A stretch of DNA of 64,000 nucleotides from Flammula alnicola. Taxonomy: Eukaryota; Basidiomycota; Agaricomycetes; Agaricales; Strophariaceae. The stretch lies in assembly GCA_015499995.1 (NCBI GenBank), contig JADNRV010000133.1, forward strand, positions 1 to 64,000. Direction: 5' to 3'. Under the pieces are notes generated by a model. The model worked only from the letters and a program-made list of their open reading frames with translations, had not been told where the DNA came from and made no database searches. Positions 1-11,421 of this stretch are shown one piece after another. The translations under genes and the position numbers were made by a program. How positions within the stretch are numbered: the first letter of the stretch is position 1; every line of letters begins with the position of its first letter.

Positions 1-98
1 TCACACAGAAGATGTCGTTGAGCAGTCAAAGTTTGGTAATGGATTTCTCATGGTATAGTTACAGTGGACAGGAGCCTCCATAAGCCATCCAATCTGCT

Positions 99-473
99 CT
101 ATCCGCTACTACATTGTTGCCAGTTGGTTGCCCCAGTATCCGACTCCGTCGCATACCCAAAATCCACGGTGTCTGTGAGGTCAGCATTCCATATGCGAAT
201 GATGTCAAACCTGGACCTGCTAGAGGAGCAGTGTTGGACACGTTGAGTTCCTATTCGGAAAGACGCGTCTTCTGGACGTTCGAGCTCTGGAAAGTCGATT
301 CGCATTGTGATCTTCTCGAATCTCGGCAGCTTGCCCTTGGCCAAGTTCCTGGCAAAGCAAAGCTCATTGTCGTCGAGGTCGCTGCTGGCACATTTTCTTG
401 CTGGCTTGAGGAGAGTTTGACATGGAAAGATGGTTTTGGAGGCATCAGAAGTGAGTGTAGATGAGGGAAGCAA
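99..473 (-). CDS. possible hypothetical protein fragment
   Basis: An open frame of 124 codons on the minus strand with a natural-looking composition in its middle part (acidic and basic residues mixed, FPELERPEDASF, RFDIIRIWNADL). I do not recognise a family. The opposite strand is also open here, so the strand choice is weak. It could be one exon of a gene whose other exons lie left of the window. No splice pattern could be confirmed. Low confidence. Confidence 0.2.
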   Translation of the reverse strand: MLPSSTLTSDASKTIFPCQTLLKPARKCASSDLDDNELCFARNLAKGKLPRFEKITMRIDFPELERPEDASFRIGTQRVQHCSSSRSRFDIIRIWNADLTDTVDFGYATESDTGATNWQQCSSG

Positions 474-1204
474 GCAAGCAAGGACGACCGTCGTGGACGC
501 GCTCTGCCAAAACGTACCTTCCTATTCGAGGTCTTTTTCTTAAAAGGGCAGTCGGTGATGTCCGAATGCTCCACTTTCGATCATAGCGCGCGACAAGAGC
601 CGGGAAGTCCCGGTTTTCCAGTCCTTATATCGAGGGTTTTCTCATATAAGGCTGGTCACGAGTCTAGGCGCTTTCTCCATCTCTGCCTTATCACCATAGG
701 CGCTGATAACCATCCGGTTCAGCCTCAAAAAAGTGCAAAAGAATCGGCTCTGGTGCTTCTTTAGTCACACGATTATATTATCGAGACCCTCAAATCCCTC
801 CGAAAAGCAACGCAAAAAAAGATTGGAATCATCTTTACCCTCCCACCCCACTTCCTCAGACTCCGTCCCCAGAGCGCATTGGTGTTTTGCCCCCTGTTCC
901 TCTCGGGCCCTCGCCAGCGGCATTCATAATGTAGTCCCGGCAAGTGTGTCTCCTCAGTTGCAACGCGGTATGTACGAATTCCATGCTTCAGCGTTAAATT
1001 GGCCTATAGAAATTATAGATACAGACTTCAGCGGGGGGTGCATCGATGAGCCCACATATCGAAGTTTGCTCCTGGGATACAAAGGGAGCCGCAATCGCAA
1101 AGGGAGGATAAGGCGGCGGTACAGACCGGTTGCGACTCAGGCGCAGCTCGAACCAGATCAACCACACTCCACCACCGCAGGGTCAGTCGCCAATACAAAT
1201 CGGA

Positions 1205-1591
1205 ATGATAGAGCGAATATCTGGCTACAAACCTGCGTTTCCCGAGAATGCGGATTTAGTACTTTTGCATTCACAGACGGAGTCTCTCTTGCGACAAGTT
1301 AGCGCAGTTGCCGCTGAAACGTCTTTGCGTGGCCAGGAGGCATCTCATCGCGAATCAGCGACCCAGTTGGCACAAATGCAAAAGGACTTGGCCACGATGA
1401 AACAAGCGTGGACGAGAGAGAAGCGAGAGGTGAAAATCGCACACCAAGAGTTGTCCGAGATGATGGAGAAGCTGCGGGAGTGTCAGGAGGCAGCCGCGGA
1501 GATGGAGACGCAGGGGAAGGAGCAGCGAGAGGCGGAGGAGGAGGTATTACGTATCCGCAGACCTGCGGGGACGCTCGCTTCGCCATCCTAA
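1205..1591 (+). CDS. hypothetical coiled-coil protein
   Basis: The frame encodes 128 aa from the ATG at 1205 to TAA at 1589-1591. The first 40 residues are mixed. From about residue 40 to 118 the sequence is rich in Q, E, K, R and A with heptad-like spacing (for example QLAQMQKDLATMKQAW and HQELSEMMEKLRECQEA), which predicts a long coiled coil. The frame is open further upstream without an obvious ATG, and a splice acceptor could lie near 1175-1180, so the 5' end may be missing an exon. I do not recognise the family. The opposite strand is also open. It could be a real small gene or the last exon of a larger one. Confidence 0.4.
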   Translation: MIERISGYKPAFPENADLVLLHSQTESLLRQVSAVAAETSLRGQEASHRESATQLAQMQKDLATMKQAWTREKREVKIAHQELSEMMEKLRECQEAAAEMETQGKEQREAEEEVLRIRRPAGTLASPS

Positions 1592-2322
1592 TAGCGTGTG
1601 ACACTGAATTTTTGTGGGCCTCTGAACACGAAAGAAAGACCAAAATCTTTAGGATACGTTGATACAATACATGAAAACCCATCCAATCCCAAGATTTGAA
1701 AGGAAGAGGGGCAATAACGATTGAGATATAACGCACGCAACATGGGCTGAAAATGGGGTCACTTTTTGCATCGGAAAGTTTGGCTTTGTTTGTCCGGGCA
1801 TCCAGCCCTAAGAGAATGATTGCTCGCTGCGCTTGCAACTAAGTAGGCAAGATTCGAGGACGATGGCTTGAAGTAGACGATATCATGTGGGGAAAGGCAC
1901 TGAGTCGTAGGTATTGATCCGACGATCACAAGTTGCGCGCTTTCAAGGAAGCAAATCTTGCTCGAGCCTCGGAGACTCAGACTCGGAGTGGGTGGATATT
2001 CCACGTAAGTTGGGTGGAGACCTTCTTCCATTAGTGGTCGTTGACAGCAACAGTCAGTGAATTGTGTCTAGACTATAAGTTATGCGGTGGATTTGCAGCG
2101 AGTGAATGGTGGATGTCGGGCATCGGCTTCGGCGACGGGATTGACGTCCGTCTGAGTCCCAAAATAGCCTCCCCTCATTGTCTGCAGACTTGGGTATATG
2201 GTTAGTAATGCAACTTCTTAGTCAAACACCGATTCCGTTGACAGGTCCCGCGCATGCATATCTGGTTACTGTACGCGTAGGCTTCGACTCTGCCCCGCGT
2301 CTAGAGCCTTCCATTGCCAGAG
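1592..2322. other. intergenic, no feature recognised
   Basis: Moderately AT-rich sequence with short open frames only. It holds the upstream region of the dehydrogenase gene at 2427. I see no RNA gene or repeat here. Confidence 0.5.
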
Positions 2323-2330
2323 TTTAAAAG
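2323..2330 (+). promoter_or_regulatory. TATA-like box of the dehydrogenase gene
   Basis: The sequence TTTAAAAG lies about 100 bp before the ATG at 2427, a usual distance for a fungal core promoter. Inference from position and sequence only. Confidence 0.35.
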
Positions 2331-2426
2331 GCTTCAAGATATTCGAGATGATTCATAACAACAGCCTCCAGCTTTCCAGCTCTTCAACAACCCAATCCAC
2401 TCAACTTCACTACTCAGTAATTCGAC

Positions 2427-3288
2427 ATGCCTTCCTGGTTGATCACCGGCGCCAACAGAGGTATCGGCTACAACACTGTCGAGAACCTGGTAAGCGCCGT
2501 TCTTAACTGCTACCAGCGACATCTTTTAATAGGTTCATCCATCTGCAGGTCAAGAGCGACTCTAACTTTGTCATTGCGACTGCTCGTAACGTCGACGCGC
2601 CGGAGTTGCAAGCCTTGGCTGCTAAGCACCCCAAAAATCTCAAGGTTATCGAGCTCGATATCAACAGCCAAGTCAGCGTTGACAAGGCCGTCGAAACTGT
2701 TACACCTCTCCTTCCGAACGGTCTTGATTACCTCGTTAACAATGCCGGCAAGAACCCACAGCCAAATACCAGATTCGAGGACTTGTGCGTATCTTCGTGT
2801 TCCTTCCTGTGTAAAGTCCCTAACGCGTTCTTCGCTTATGCAGAGACCTCGATGAATTCGCCGAGGAGATGTCCTTCAGCACTGTCGCCCCTCTACGCGT
2901 CTCTCGCGCCTTCCTCCCTCTCATCAAGAAGTCCGAACTGAAGCGGATCATCTTCATCTCCTCCGTCCTCGCTTCCTCCCAGATCACATTCATGATGGCC
3001 GGCCAATTCAACGCGTACTCCGTGGCCAAAGCCGCGCTCAACATGCTCGCACACAAGTGGGCCGCCACGCTCAAGTACGAGGGCGTCACCACGGCCGCGA
3101 TCCACCCCGGCTGGTCGCAGACCCCGCTTGGCGAAGGGATTAATGAGTGGATGGCCAAGTATGCACCACAGGTCCCGCATTTCACGCCGGAGGCTGCTGC
3201 GGGTAACGTTATCAAGATCTCGGAGGCGCTCACTCTGGAGAAGACGGGCGCGTTCTGGCATTTCGATGGTACCAACTTGCCCTGGTAG
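2427..3288 (+). CDS. short-chain dehydrogenase/reductase (SDR)
   Basis: Classical SDR of 247 aa built from three exons: 2427-2489, 2549-2784 and 2844-3288, with introns of 59 bp each. Visible motifs are the Rossmann cofactor loop TGANRGIG (residues 7-14), NNAG (85-88), serines in FISS (about 139-140) and the catalytic YSVAK (Y158, K162). These are the hallmarks of NAD(P)-dependent oxidoreductases that interconvert alcohols and ketones. The length is normal for the family. There is no signal peptide, so a cytosolic enzyme is likely. The C-terminal HFDGTNLPW resembles the GxFxxxDG ending seen in fungal carbonyl-reductase-like SDRs. The substrate cannot be told. The start has a good context (GACATGCC). 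The acyltransferase at 4683 is on the same strand, which may hint at a shared metabolic role, but that is speculation. Confidence 0.92.
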
Positions 3289-3573
3289 AATGATCGATGT
3301 AATAGGAATGTAACATATATGTTTATCGTAGGTTTATGGGTTAGTGTGGCAAGGGGAAGAAAGTTCAATATAATTTAAATTTAAAATCGACATAATTCTC
3401 GGCCCGGGGTGGCCGCTCCTCTTTTGTTACATAATGCAAGTTCGTCGACTTGTTCGAACCCTTTCGAAGTCGATTTCCGTCAGTTGTCCTTCGGTTGTCC
3501 TCCATGCAACCTCCAGCTTCATCACAGAGTATCTTCCGGAATACCATTATGGCTACAGCTATAACCCTCTCGA

Positions 3574-4050
3574 ATGATTCGACGAAAGATCTTGCAACCT
3601 AGGGAACCCCTGCCAGAGTTCACACAAATATTGACTTCGTTTGCAACCGACAGTGCAAACGCGTCTTATCGCGTGCGTGAGTGGCACTACTTCTTAGTTT
3701 CTGTTTCTATGATTAATACTGCCTCTCTTGCTAGATTCAGCCATCGTGTCGCAAAACTTGTCCCAAACGTCCCGCGAATGGCTTCATGCGGACTTGAAGG
3801 ACGTGCAAGAAGCTGAAAGGCCCTTGATCGCTCTGGAACCTGTTATGAATTCGAGAGCTGTTGGTAGTAAAATTGAGGGTATGTTTTTATTTTTACCTGT
3901 GCAATGCTATACGCTGAGATTTGCTCCTGCAATTTAGATGGCAGAGAACCGGCGACGGAGGTGAAGATCAGAAAACAACCCGTTATATACCTGCGCTTGT
4001 CTCCAGAATCTGGAATGACACCAAATCCGTCGTTATTCCTGTCGCAATGA
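3574..4050 (+). CDS. possible three-exon hypothetical protein
   Basis: A consistent gene model can be built: exons 3574-3676, 3735-3878 and 3938-4050, joined across GTGAGT...CTAG and GTATGT...TTAG introns, phase-correct and giving 119 aa ending in TGA. Skipping the splices gives early stops, which favours the model. The middle exon encodes a plausible helical stretch (SQTSREWLHADLKDVQEAER). I do not recognise a domain. Alternative readings of the third exon stay open to 4163, so the 3' end is uncertain. Confidence 0.35.
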
Positions 4051-4682
4051 TAAAACGTTGGCCACTCTTGGATTTCACGTCAAACTACCCGCCTCATTCA
4101 CCAAGTAAGTTCCAATCTCATTATGATTCTAGTTCAAGCTTAAACGAGGATGGCGTACACTAGATAATTCGTGTACTAGCTACCCCTGATCGTCAAGCGT
4201 AAACACTTCGTATTGACTTTCATTCTACAAGCCTCTTATGAGTAAGCAGCGCCACGGCTTCATCCATCAGGCGAGTGTTCTTATTGTTCTGATGAGCTCA
4301 GTGTATGGGCTTCCGGCGAACCCGAAGGCCAAGGAAGACGTTGTGCGAAGGAGAGACTTCATTTGGGTGGACATTGTGCGTTGGATGTGAAGATTTTCGT
4401 GGTCTTGGACTTACGTGGCTTGTAGATTTTGAGTAATCTGAGGCGTTTGGTGGCGGCAATTGCTCTTCGATCAACAGAAATTCGAACACGATGAATCAGC
4501 AGAAGTTACAGCACAGACATCCACAGAGGGCCCAGAAGCGTTAGAATCTACTCCATTCCCGAGGTGTTTATGGATGTACAAGTTTATTTGCAACATCTAC
4601 ACGTCTCAGACCTTCTTAAATACCACATCATAGTACGCTCTTTCGACCAATTTCTTCCCCATTCAAGGTCTCTCTATCCAGC
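4051..4682. other. intergenic, no feature recognised
   Basis: About 630 bp between the weak gene model and the acyltransferase. It holds only short open frames. A second possible exon of the upstream gene (to about 4163) is not excluded. Confidence 0.4.
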
Positions 4683-6232
4683 ATGGCGACTCTGGGAGGT
4701 CTAGCGAACGACAGGGAGGCCGTGTATCCCCTCACTTTATTCGACAATGCGTTCGCGGGCATAGTCGTTGTCATGGGATGGCTCGTCGAAGGAACGGTGG
4801 ATGTAAGCCGTCTGGAGCACGCGTTGGAAAAAGTTACGGCCAAATGGCCACTGCTCGGCGGGAGGCTGGAGAAAAACGAGGTATGCATAAACACACGAAT
4901 TTATTGTGTTCTGTCCTAATGCGCAAATCGTCTATTCACAGAAGATGTACCAGCTCCGAATTCCCCTTGGCTTTACATATCCCGCAGGATACCGACGCTA
5001 TACTCTCACATCGCGGGCGTCGGACAAGCCTCTCTCCGATTTTGTATCACTCCCTCTGCCGCCGTCGCATATGCCGCTCCCCTCTGCACTCCTTATGGAC
5101 GCGGAGGCGCCACGGGCGACAGAGGCATTCATCAACGGCGCACACCCCATAACCTGCTGGCATGTAACTCACTTCAATGATCCGGAGGGGAACCAATCAT
5201 ACTCTTGCATCGGTGTTACCTTTCCGCACGCGGTATTCGACGGACTCGGTATGTCCTCTGTCGTCCATGCAGTGGAAGCCGAGCTTCTGGGGAAGGCGTG
5301 GCCCTCCCCGGCCGCTCTCCACAGTGGCCTTAATGAGAACCCATTGTCGGTTATGTTGAAGAAGGCCGCTCTGGAAAGACCTGAATACGCGAACAAGGAG
5401 GTATACTCTGTCACGGGTCTGGTTGGGTTTTGGTGGATTCTTGTGTTTTCGGTCTGGTCGTACTGGCAGATGATATGGCATGGCTCGGGAGAGAAGATGC
5501 TGCTGATTCCTCGGCAGGCGATGGATAAGCTCGTGGAAGATACGCGGCAGGGCCTGGTCGATGAAGGAGGCGATGTACGGCTCTCGACAGGGGATGTGTT
5601 GGCTGCTTTTTTGTTCAAGGTATGACCATCACCATTATTGTTCGCCCGGATGTGTACATATTTTCCCCACTTTACAGACAATTTTCTGTGACAACAGACT
5701 TCGTCCAGATAACACCGTTCATATGGCAAACCTGGCTTCTCTGCGTCGGTTCTTCGATGGAGTACTGGCAAATTATTCGCAGAATTGTGTTATTCCCCTC
5801 CCGTATCGGCAATACACCGTTCAAGAATTGGAGACAAGGTCTATTCCCGCACTCGCCTCTGATCTATGCAAGACCAGGCAAAACTTCACTGTTGAGGACG
5901 CCTTGCAGTGCTATGACGTGATGCTTCGAGGCGCAGAGACCCAGCGCGCATTTATGTACTTCCGCCCAAACGTGGACGAAAGCGCCACGCTGACCAACGT
6001 CTGCGTCGCCAACATCGCCAACATCAATTGGACGGGAACAGGTGCAGGGCGTACGCTGTGCCGTTACAAGAAATGTTTCCGCAAGCCCCCACTCACCAAC
6101 TACACGAACATGATGACTGTTGTTGGGTACCTTGAGGATGGCGCGTTATTGTTACAGGTTAATTTGATACGCACACGGTTGGATAGGCTGGAAGCGGAGA
6201 TACGGCGTCTTGTGGAGGAAGCTCAAAGCTAA
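4683..6232 (+). CDS. BAHD-like acyltransferase (HXXXD transferase family)
   Basis: Three exons, 4683-4880, 4942-5619 and 5678-6232, give a 476-aa protein, a normal size for fungal members of the HXXXD transferase family (PF02458 type). The catalytic motif is HAVFDG (H162 and D166). It is followed by a region typical of the channel between the two lobes, and the C-terminal lobe contains TVHMANLASLR. I do not see the plant-type DFGWG motif, as is often the case for fungal enzymes. The family moves acyl groups from acyl-CoA to an alcohol or amine, often in secondary metabolism. A hydrophobic stretch (GFWWILVFSVWSYW, about residue 230-243) is unusual and could touch membrane. A short dispersed repeat begins three bases after the stop codon, so the 3' untranslated region is probably repeat-derived. 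The substrate is unknown. Confidence 0.85.
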
Positions 6233-6234
6233 CA

Positions 6235-6456
6235 GTGTAGTACTGAGGTCTGGCAGAGTCCTCGGCTAGATTAGATAGATTAGATAGCATTGAGGCTGTG
6301 CACGTCCCTTTGAAGTTTGTAGACACCTTCCGCATTCGTAGACGAACCATTCTGGCTTGCCTCTTGCCATTGCGTGCGACGCGACACCGCACCGCCTGCT
6401 CGACGCGTATCCGAGCCTCTGCTATCCCGAGTCCGGTCAGATTGGACTGCTCCAAC
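6235..6456 (+). repeat. short dispersed repeat, copy a (SINE- or MITE-like)
   Basis: About 222 bp that recurs at 51961-52141 (inverted) and 61816-62060. Shared blocks are a 5' end like GTGTAGTACTGAGGTCTGGC, a tract of TTAGATAGAT-type units, CTGCTCGACGCGTATCCGAG (shared with the 51.9-kb copy) and the 3' end CAGATTGGACTGCTCC. Copies differ by point changes, so it is an old family. Classification is uncertain: no clear TIR or poly(A) tail was confirmed. Confidence 0.7.
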
Positions 6457-7297
6457 AGGAGTTACGAGAGACGACAAAGACTAATTTGGGATTAATATAC
6501 GTTCCTTCTCAATGATCATTGACAAGCGGGCCTTATAGAACACCCAATAAAGACCTAAACCCGACTAGGTTATTGAGACGATTGACGAAGTAGTGGTAGT
6601 ATATCCTGGTCTAATCGCTGAACGCCGGGATCCAAGAGTATCAATACATGATCTTATATCGTCTCGGGCTCGATACACACCCATCTTTCAAGATCAGCCC
6701 TGCGCAGCCCGCCCCACGGATAGTATGCACGGAGCAAAGAAACCTGTAACTAACGTCAATATAACATCCACTGTAAAGGAAGAGAAGGAGTAAGGATTGG
6801 AACAGACTCAAACACAGCAGAACATCATGAGCATATTTTGCGGGGCGCGTTATTGTCTCTCTTTGCGAGAGCATTGTCCTTAGGGAAAGGCACCACATGG
6901 AAATGATGATGTCGTCTCCACAATGACTTGGACATGAAATAATTACTCATCTACTCCGCCTCTCCGCATAGAAGAGAGTTGCAAAATAATGGCGATTGGG
7001 CCTCGATGGAGGAGCTGAGTGTAACTTACCGGAAAGGGCCGCAACTGGATATAGTCTTTTTTTCGTCAAAGATCTGTCGTGGCCCGGCTGGCTGATGGCG
7101 GCTGTCGCTTGATCTGACGATCATGGCGCGGGCGTCGAGACTGAGAGCCCCTAGTTTGTACTAAGTTCTTAGCAAATTTGAGCAAATTCTCAGTACTCAG
7201 TGCGGAGGCAGCTCTACTCTAGTTCTCCAAATATTAATGTGGCATCTAACCTATAAGGTGCTGCTCTTGTCTAGTATCTATTAACTATACTTGAAGG
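6457..7297. other. intergenic, no feature recognised
   Basis: AT-rich sequence with short open frames only. It ends at the target duplication of the TIR element at 7305. Confidence 0.5.
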
Positions 7298-7304
7298 TCA
7301 AGTA

Positions 7305-8090
7305 CAGTTTTTGACTTTACGCCCCACTCACGTGATGTCCAAAAAGGGAAAGTATTATCTAATGTCTCAAAAATCATCGGCTCGCTTTCTCTAGCTTGTT
7401 TCCTCAGCTCTTCATCCTGAGCTGACCTGAGCTGACGCTGGCATCAGCACCTGGCCTTTCTTCCGTACCACCACCACCACCACTGCCGCCGCCCATTCCT
7501 TCCCTCATCTACATACCACGGCACACCCTGGAACCCTCTCGGGTGTTCTCGTACCCCCCCTCCTCTCATTGTACGCGTTATCACCTCATCCGGCATCTTC
7601 GACACTGCCACCTTCATTGACAACAAGTGTGGCACGCATTAGACACGGGTTTTAACTGCTTACACCCTGCGGGATTAACACTAGGTGGATCATGTAAATT
7701 GCTCATGGTCGAGATATATCCCTCACTGTCATGCCATCCATTCATTGCTGTTGGGGTCAGAGAGTCATGGGAGGGATGTTGGACTACTTTGCCTGCCTCT
7801 ATGTACAACTTATATACCTCTTTTTGCCCCGAAAATCCTATGAATGAAGTTTGCTGTTACTCCTTGCCCTTCACTATGATATAAGTCAGAAATATTCTCT
7901 TAAATAAGTGATTTTATGCGAAAATTACACAACTTCTACTCTCTGACAGGACTTAGTGCCGCTCAGCATGTGACACCTCCCGTGCCACCCTCAGGACGAA
8001 CCAGCTCGCGGGTACTTGCCATTTAGAGAGTGTTAGATAAGCCTTTCCTATTTGGGACATCACGTGAGTGGGGCGTAAAGTCGCCAACTG
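7305..8090. mobile_element. non-autonomous DNA transposon (hAT/MITE-like), 786 bp
   Basis: The two ends are inverted repeats of about 57 bp starting CAGTT. They share a perfect block that begins GACTTTACGCCCCACTCACG and continues to GATGTCC, followed by a looser part ending near TTATCTAA. The element is flanked on both sides by the direct repeat TCAAGTA (7298-7304 and 8091-8097), the expected target-site duplication; one more base (C or G) can be counted on either side, so 7-8 bp. No transposase is encoded inside, so it would depend on an enzyme made elsewhere. The right end lies 42 bp before the first ATG of the F-box gene at 8133. The size of the duplication and the CAGT ends suggest the hAT superfamily, but this is inference. 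Confidence 0.85.
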
Positions 8091-8132
8091 TCAAGTACGG
8101 TGTGACTCAAGATCTCGCGTGTGTCACATCAC

Positions 8133-10895
8133 ATGCCTGTGAGCGTTTCAGTTAAAGACCAAACTACAACAAATATCATGGCCCTTCAAAAGCTTAACGA
8201 GCTTGTAACGAGCCACCAGCTCCGAGCTCTTCTTTTGAATATGGAGCTCCCTAACTCATTACCAGAAGATATACCCTACCCTGACGCACTGTCTGTTACA
8301 ACGCCTGCCAGTGCAGCAAGCCACGATGTCCCTCCTGCTCAAACTCCTTTTGTTCTAAGTGCGTCTTGTTCTTTTTCACTTTATCATCGTGACAAGTACA
8401 ATAAAACGTCTCGCTAACGATATGGCAGATCGACTGAGCTTAATTATTCCTCCGCCATTTTTAAAACCTTCAACTACGAAACTCTCTTCTCGAAAAGCCT
8501 CCAAGAGATTCAGACCGGGGGCGCTCAAAGACTTCATCGACTTGCCCGTGGACGTAGTTTTTGAGGTCAGATTATAATTTATATCCATTATTCAAACATT
8601 TTGTTAATTTCTGTATTGTAGATTGCATCCTACATCGAACCTATCGATTTGCTCCACCTTACCCGGGTGTCCAAGGAATTTCGAACACTCTTCATGTCGC
8701 GTAATTCACTTTCCATTTGGCGCCGAGTGCTCAGGCAGGTAGAAGAGCTTCCAAAGTGCCCTCAAGATTTGACGGAGCCTCAGTATGCGAGTTTATTGTT
8801 TGAAAAGTTTTGCATGGTGAGCATTTCGTTTTGATTCCACTCCATATTAGAGCGAAGGAATATTAATTTCATAGGCCTGCTTGGGTACTCGCGGCAAAAT
8901 TAAAGTACAGCTTAAGCTGCGCCTACGCCTGTGCACTTCTTGTTTAAAGAAAAAGTTCGTTATGTTTGTTTCTTAGACCTCCCTCGAGACTGACAAGCTA
9001 TCCTCTAGTATGGTTACTGGTCGTGTATTGAAGTCGCGTCTCAAGCCACCGAATGAAGCATTATCCCTTTTACCATCGTCTGGACCCACGAGTAAGTTTC
9101 TTATACTTTGACGTGACCTGTCTGCTGTCGTACTGATGTGGCGTAGTTTATCCCAGACTATCCGCCTTGGATAGCCTTGAAAACACTGATGCTATGCTGT
9201 ATTTTTTACCTGAGGCGGAACTCGTGTTCGCGGAGCTCTCGTTGCGCAAATCGACATCTCCCGCTGAGTACGATGGCTTTCTCCTCGAACAGCATGCACA
9301 AGCAACGCGAATGATGAATGTAAGTTCCTTCCGTGCGAATGCGGCGCAACCTTGATCTCAGAACTTTGCAGGAAGGCCTGGAAATGGATTTTTGGGCTAA
9401 TCTCTTGGAGGGTCGTAAGGTGTCAGAAGGGCATAAAACGGCATTAAAGCGACGGAAGAGGTGAGATTCTATTTCATTGACCCATACCTGATGGTTAATT
9501 GATTCTACGCAGAATCATGACTGAGATGAAAGCCTTGGGTTGGGAAAAAAAATATTTTCCAGACGATGACGACGACACAGATACTGACCAATGGGATGAC
9601 TATTTGAATGAAGCCAAGGAGTTAACTACCCGAGGTTCGTAGCCAAATTGGCCTTGCCATGAAATCAGTCACTCATCTTGAAATTATATTGTGGCAGGAT
9701 GGAACATCCTACGGCCGAAGATGCTTGAGATTTACGAACGAAGCAAGCGGAATATCCAGACTCGAATGCTACTCGACCGAATTGAGGTGGCTTATCGAAA
9801 TTTCCGTAAACGTCAAGAGCTTTCGAAGCGAGCGCAGTTACCAACCTGGCGAGATTTCCCGACTTCTTGTCTTGACGACTTTCTCGATACGCATTGGTCT
9901 ACTGGATGTACTGACTTGGAACTGGATGCCCTGATGTCAGAATTGCAACCTCTGCTGTCCGAGGATTTTCTTCCTCGAGCCAAGTCCAGCTTGGACGCAA
10001 TTCTGAGAAAATGCAATTCTGAGGAAAGACATACAAGTAACCTGCTCCACAAAGCAAAGACTCTATTTACCTGCAGCTGTGACCAATGCAAGATTAAACA
10101 GAAAGTCGGAATGGTGTTCTTTTCCTATCTGGAAATCATCGATCACTGGGTTGGTGCTCATATGGATTCGCCATGGGTTTTGGCCATCTTCGACGACATC
10201 AAGGCCGATTCCCAGGCGATGAAAGTCGCTGAGGATGTGATATTAGCATTGGGATTGCCGAAGAATTGCGCTCGGAAAGATGTCGCTAAACTAGGGAAAT
10301 TGGTTTGTCGCTGCGGACACCCGAATGCTATGACGTTTGAACGACTTGTATGTCTTTATGAATGATATTTCCCTTTCTCTGCTCATATGTTTCCAGGTTT
10401 ATCATGTCTACAGCGAGCGAGTTTGGTATCAATCGATACTCGGAATGATTCATCCGACTGCGTAAGCATCCTTCGAATTATGAATTCTTTGCTAACTAAG
10501 AACTGATAATGTCTTCCAATATTTCAGTACGCATATAGTTAAGGAGTTATTAATCGACACCCATAACGTGAAGAATCTTCCCATGATTATAAGCCCTCAT
10601 TCTCTCAATGATGAAAATGAGGCCCAACCCATCCCTCACCATACCATCCCTACTTCCAAAGAGGGCTATTGTCGGTACTGCTATCAGCTCACACTTCGAG
10701 TACAACCACGACCATTAAAGGCCGCCGAGGAGGCATTTCATATGAAGAGCAAGTACGTGCCTCAATGGCGTGGTAGACCGTAGAGGCATACTGATCATGC
10801 TCTCTTTCAGACACGGTAAAGCAAGGATTGACGGAGACATAGCCGCTCTCGATCAATTGGCTGCGATGTATGGAACATACGGGTGTTCTTCCTAG
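8133..10895 (+). CDS. F-box protein with Cys-pair motifs, paralogue 1
   Basis: Twelve exons: 8133-8358, 8429-8565, 8622-8816, 8875-8954, 9009-9091, 9147-9319, 9372-9460, 9513-9634, 9698-10347, 10397-10461, 10528-10752 and 10811-10895, in phase throughout, giving 709 aa. Residues about 108-160 form an F-box (DLPVDVVFEIASYIEPIDL ... LSIWRRVLR), the part that binds Skp1 in SCF ubiquitin ligases. The rest carries paired cysteines: FCMACL with RLCTSCLKKK, CSCDQC, CRCGH and YCRYCY, suggesting small zinc-binding modules. Such proteins are strongly expanded in mushroom-forming fungi and are thought to recruit targets for ubiquitination; the target is unknown. The ATG at 8178 (MALQKLNELV) is an alternative start. 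Its promoter is cut short by the transposon ending at 8090. The minus-strand paralogue at 11422-14054 confirms the exon model. Confidence 0.85.
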
Positions 10896-11421
10896 CTTTT
10901 CATTTCCATTGTACGTGACCGATGAGACCACAGTAGAATCAGACCATCAAACCGTTCTCGACTTATTCATGTTCGCTTGCTTTTTTGTTTTAAAACCATC
11001 TTTTCTTGTTTTATCCAAACCCTTGTTCTCCCTCTCTACTTCATGGACGCTTTGGGCCAGCACACGCTCTTTCCACGCTCTCGAGGCTCTTCTGTCCAGT
11101 CGTTGAATTAATTGCCGGTGTCGTGTAGAGTCTAAGTAATGTAGGTACGGGTTTGCGCAGTTCGGCGGACTGCCAGTCTAGACGCCGAAAGGAACGAAGT
11201 GAGAACCGCAGATCGTGAGTGGGTAGGCCTAGGACTTGTCCAACGGGAGGTATCGATACCTGCTTAATGTCTATGATATATATGAGCAAAACTGTTGGAA
11301 GGCTCAAGGCTGGAAGGCGACTGCAGCGTAATGCATATTCATTCAACTGAACCGCGGCTGGCGCGCTCAACTATACGAGATATGGAGTGACTAGTTTCAA
11401 TTTCAGGACTATTTTTGCTAC
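10896..11421. other. shared 3' intergenic region of the convergent F-box pair
   Basis: About 525 bp lying between two stop codons that face each other. It must hold both polyadenylation regions. No other feature is seen. Confidence 0.6.

Noticed and set aside
2820..3368. 182-codon minus-strand frame over the dehydrogenase
   Set aside because: Antisense to the well supported SDR exon 3.
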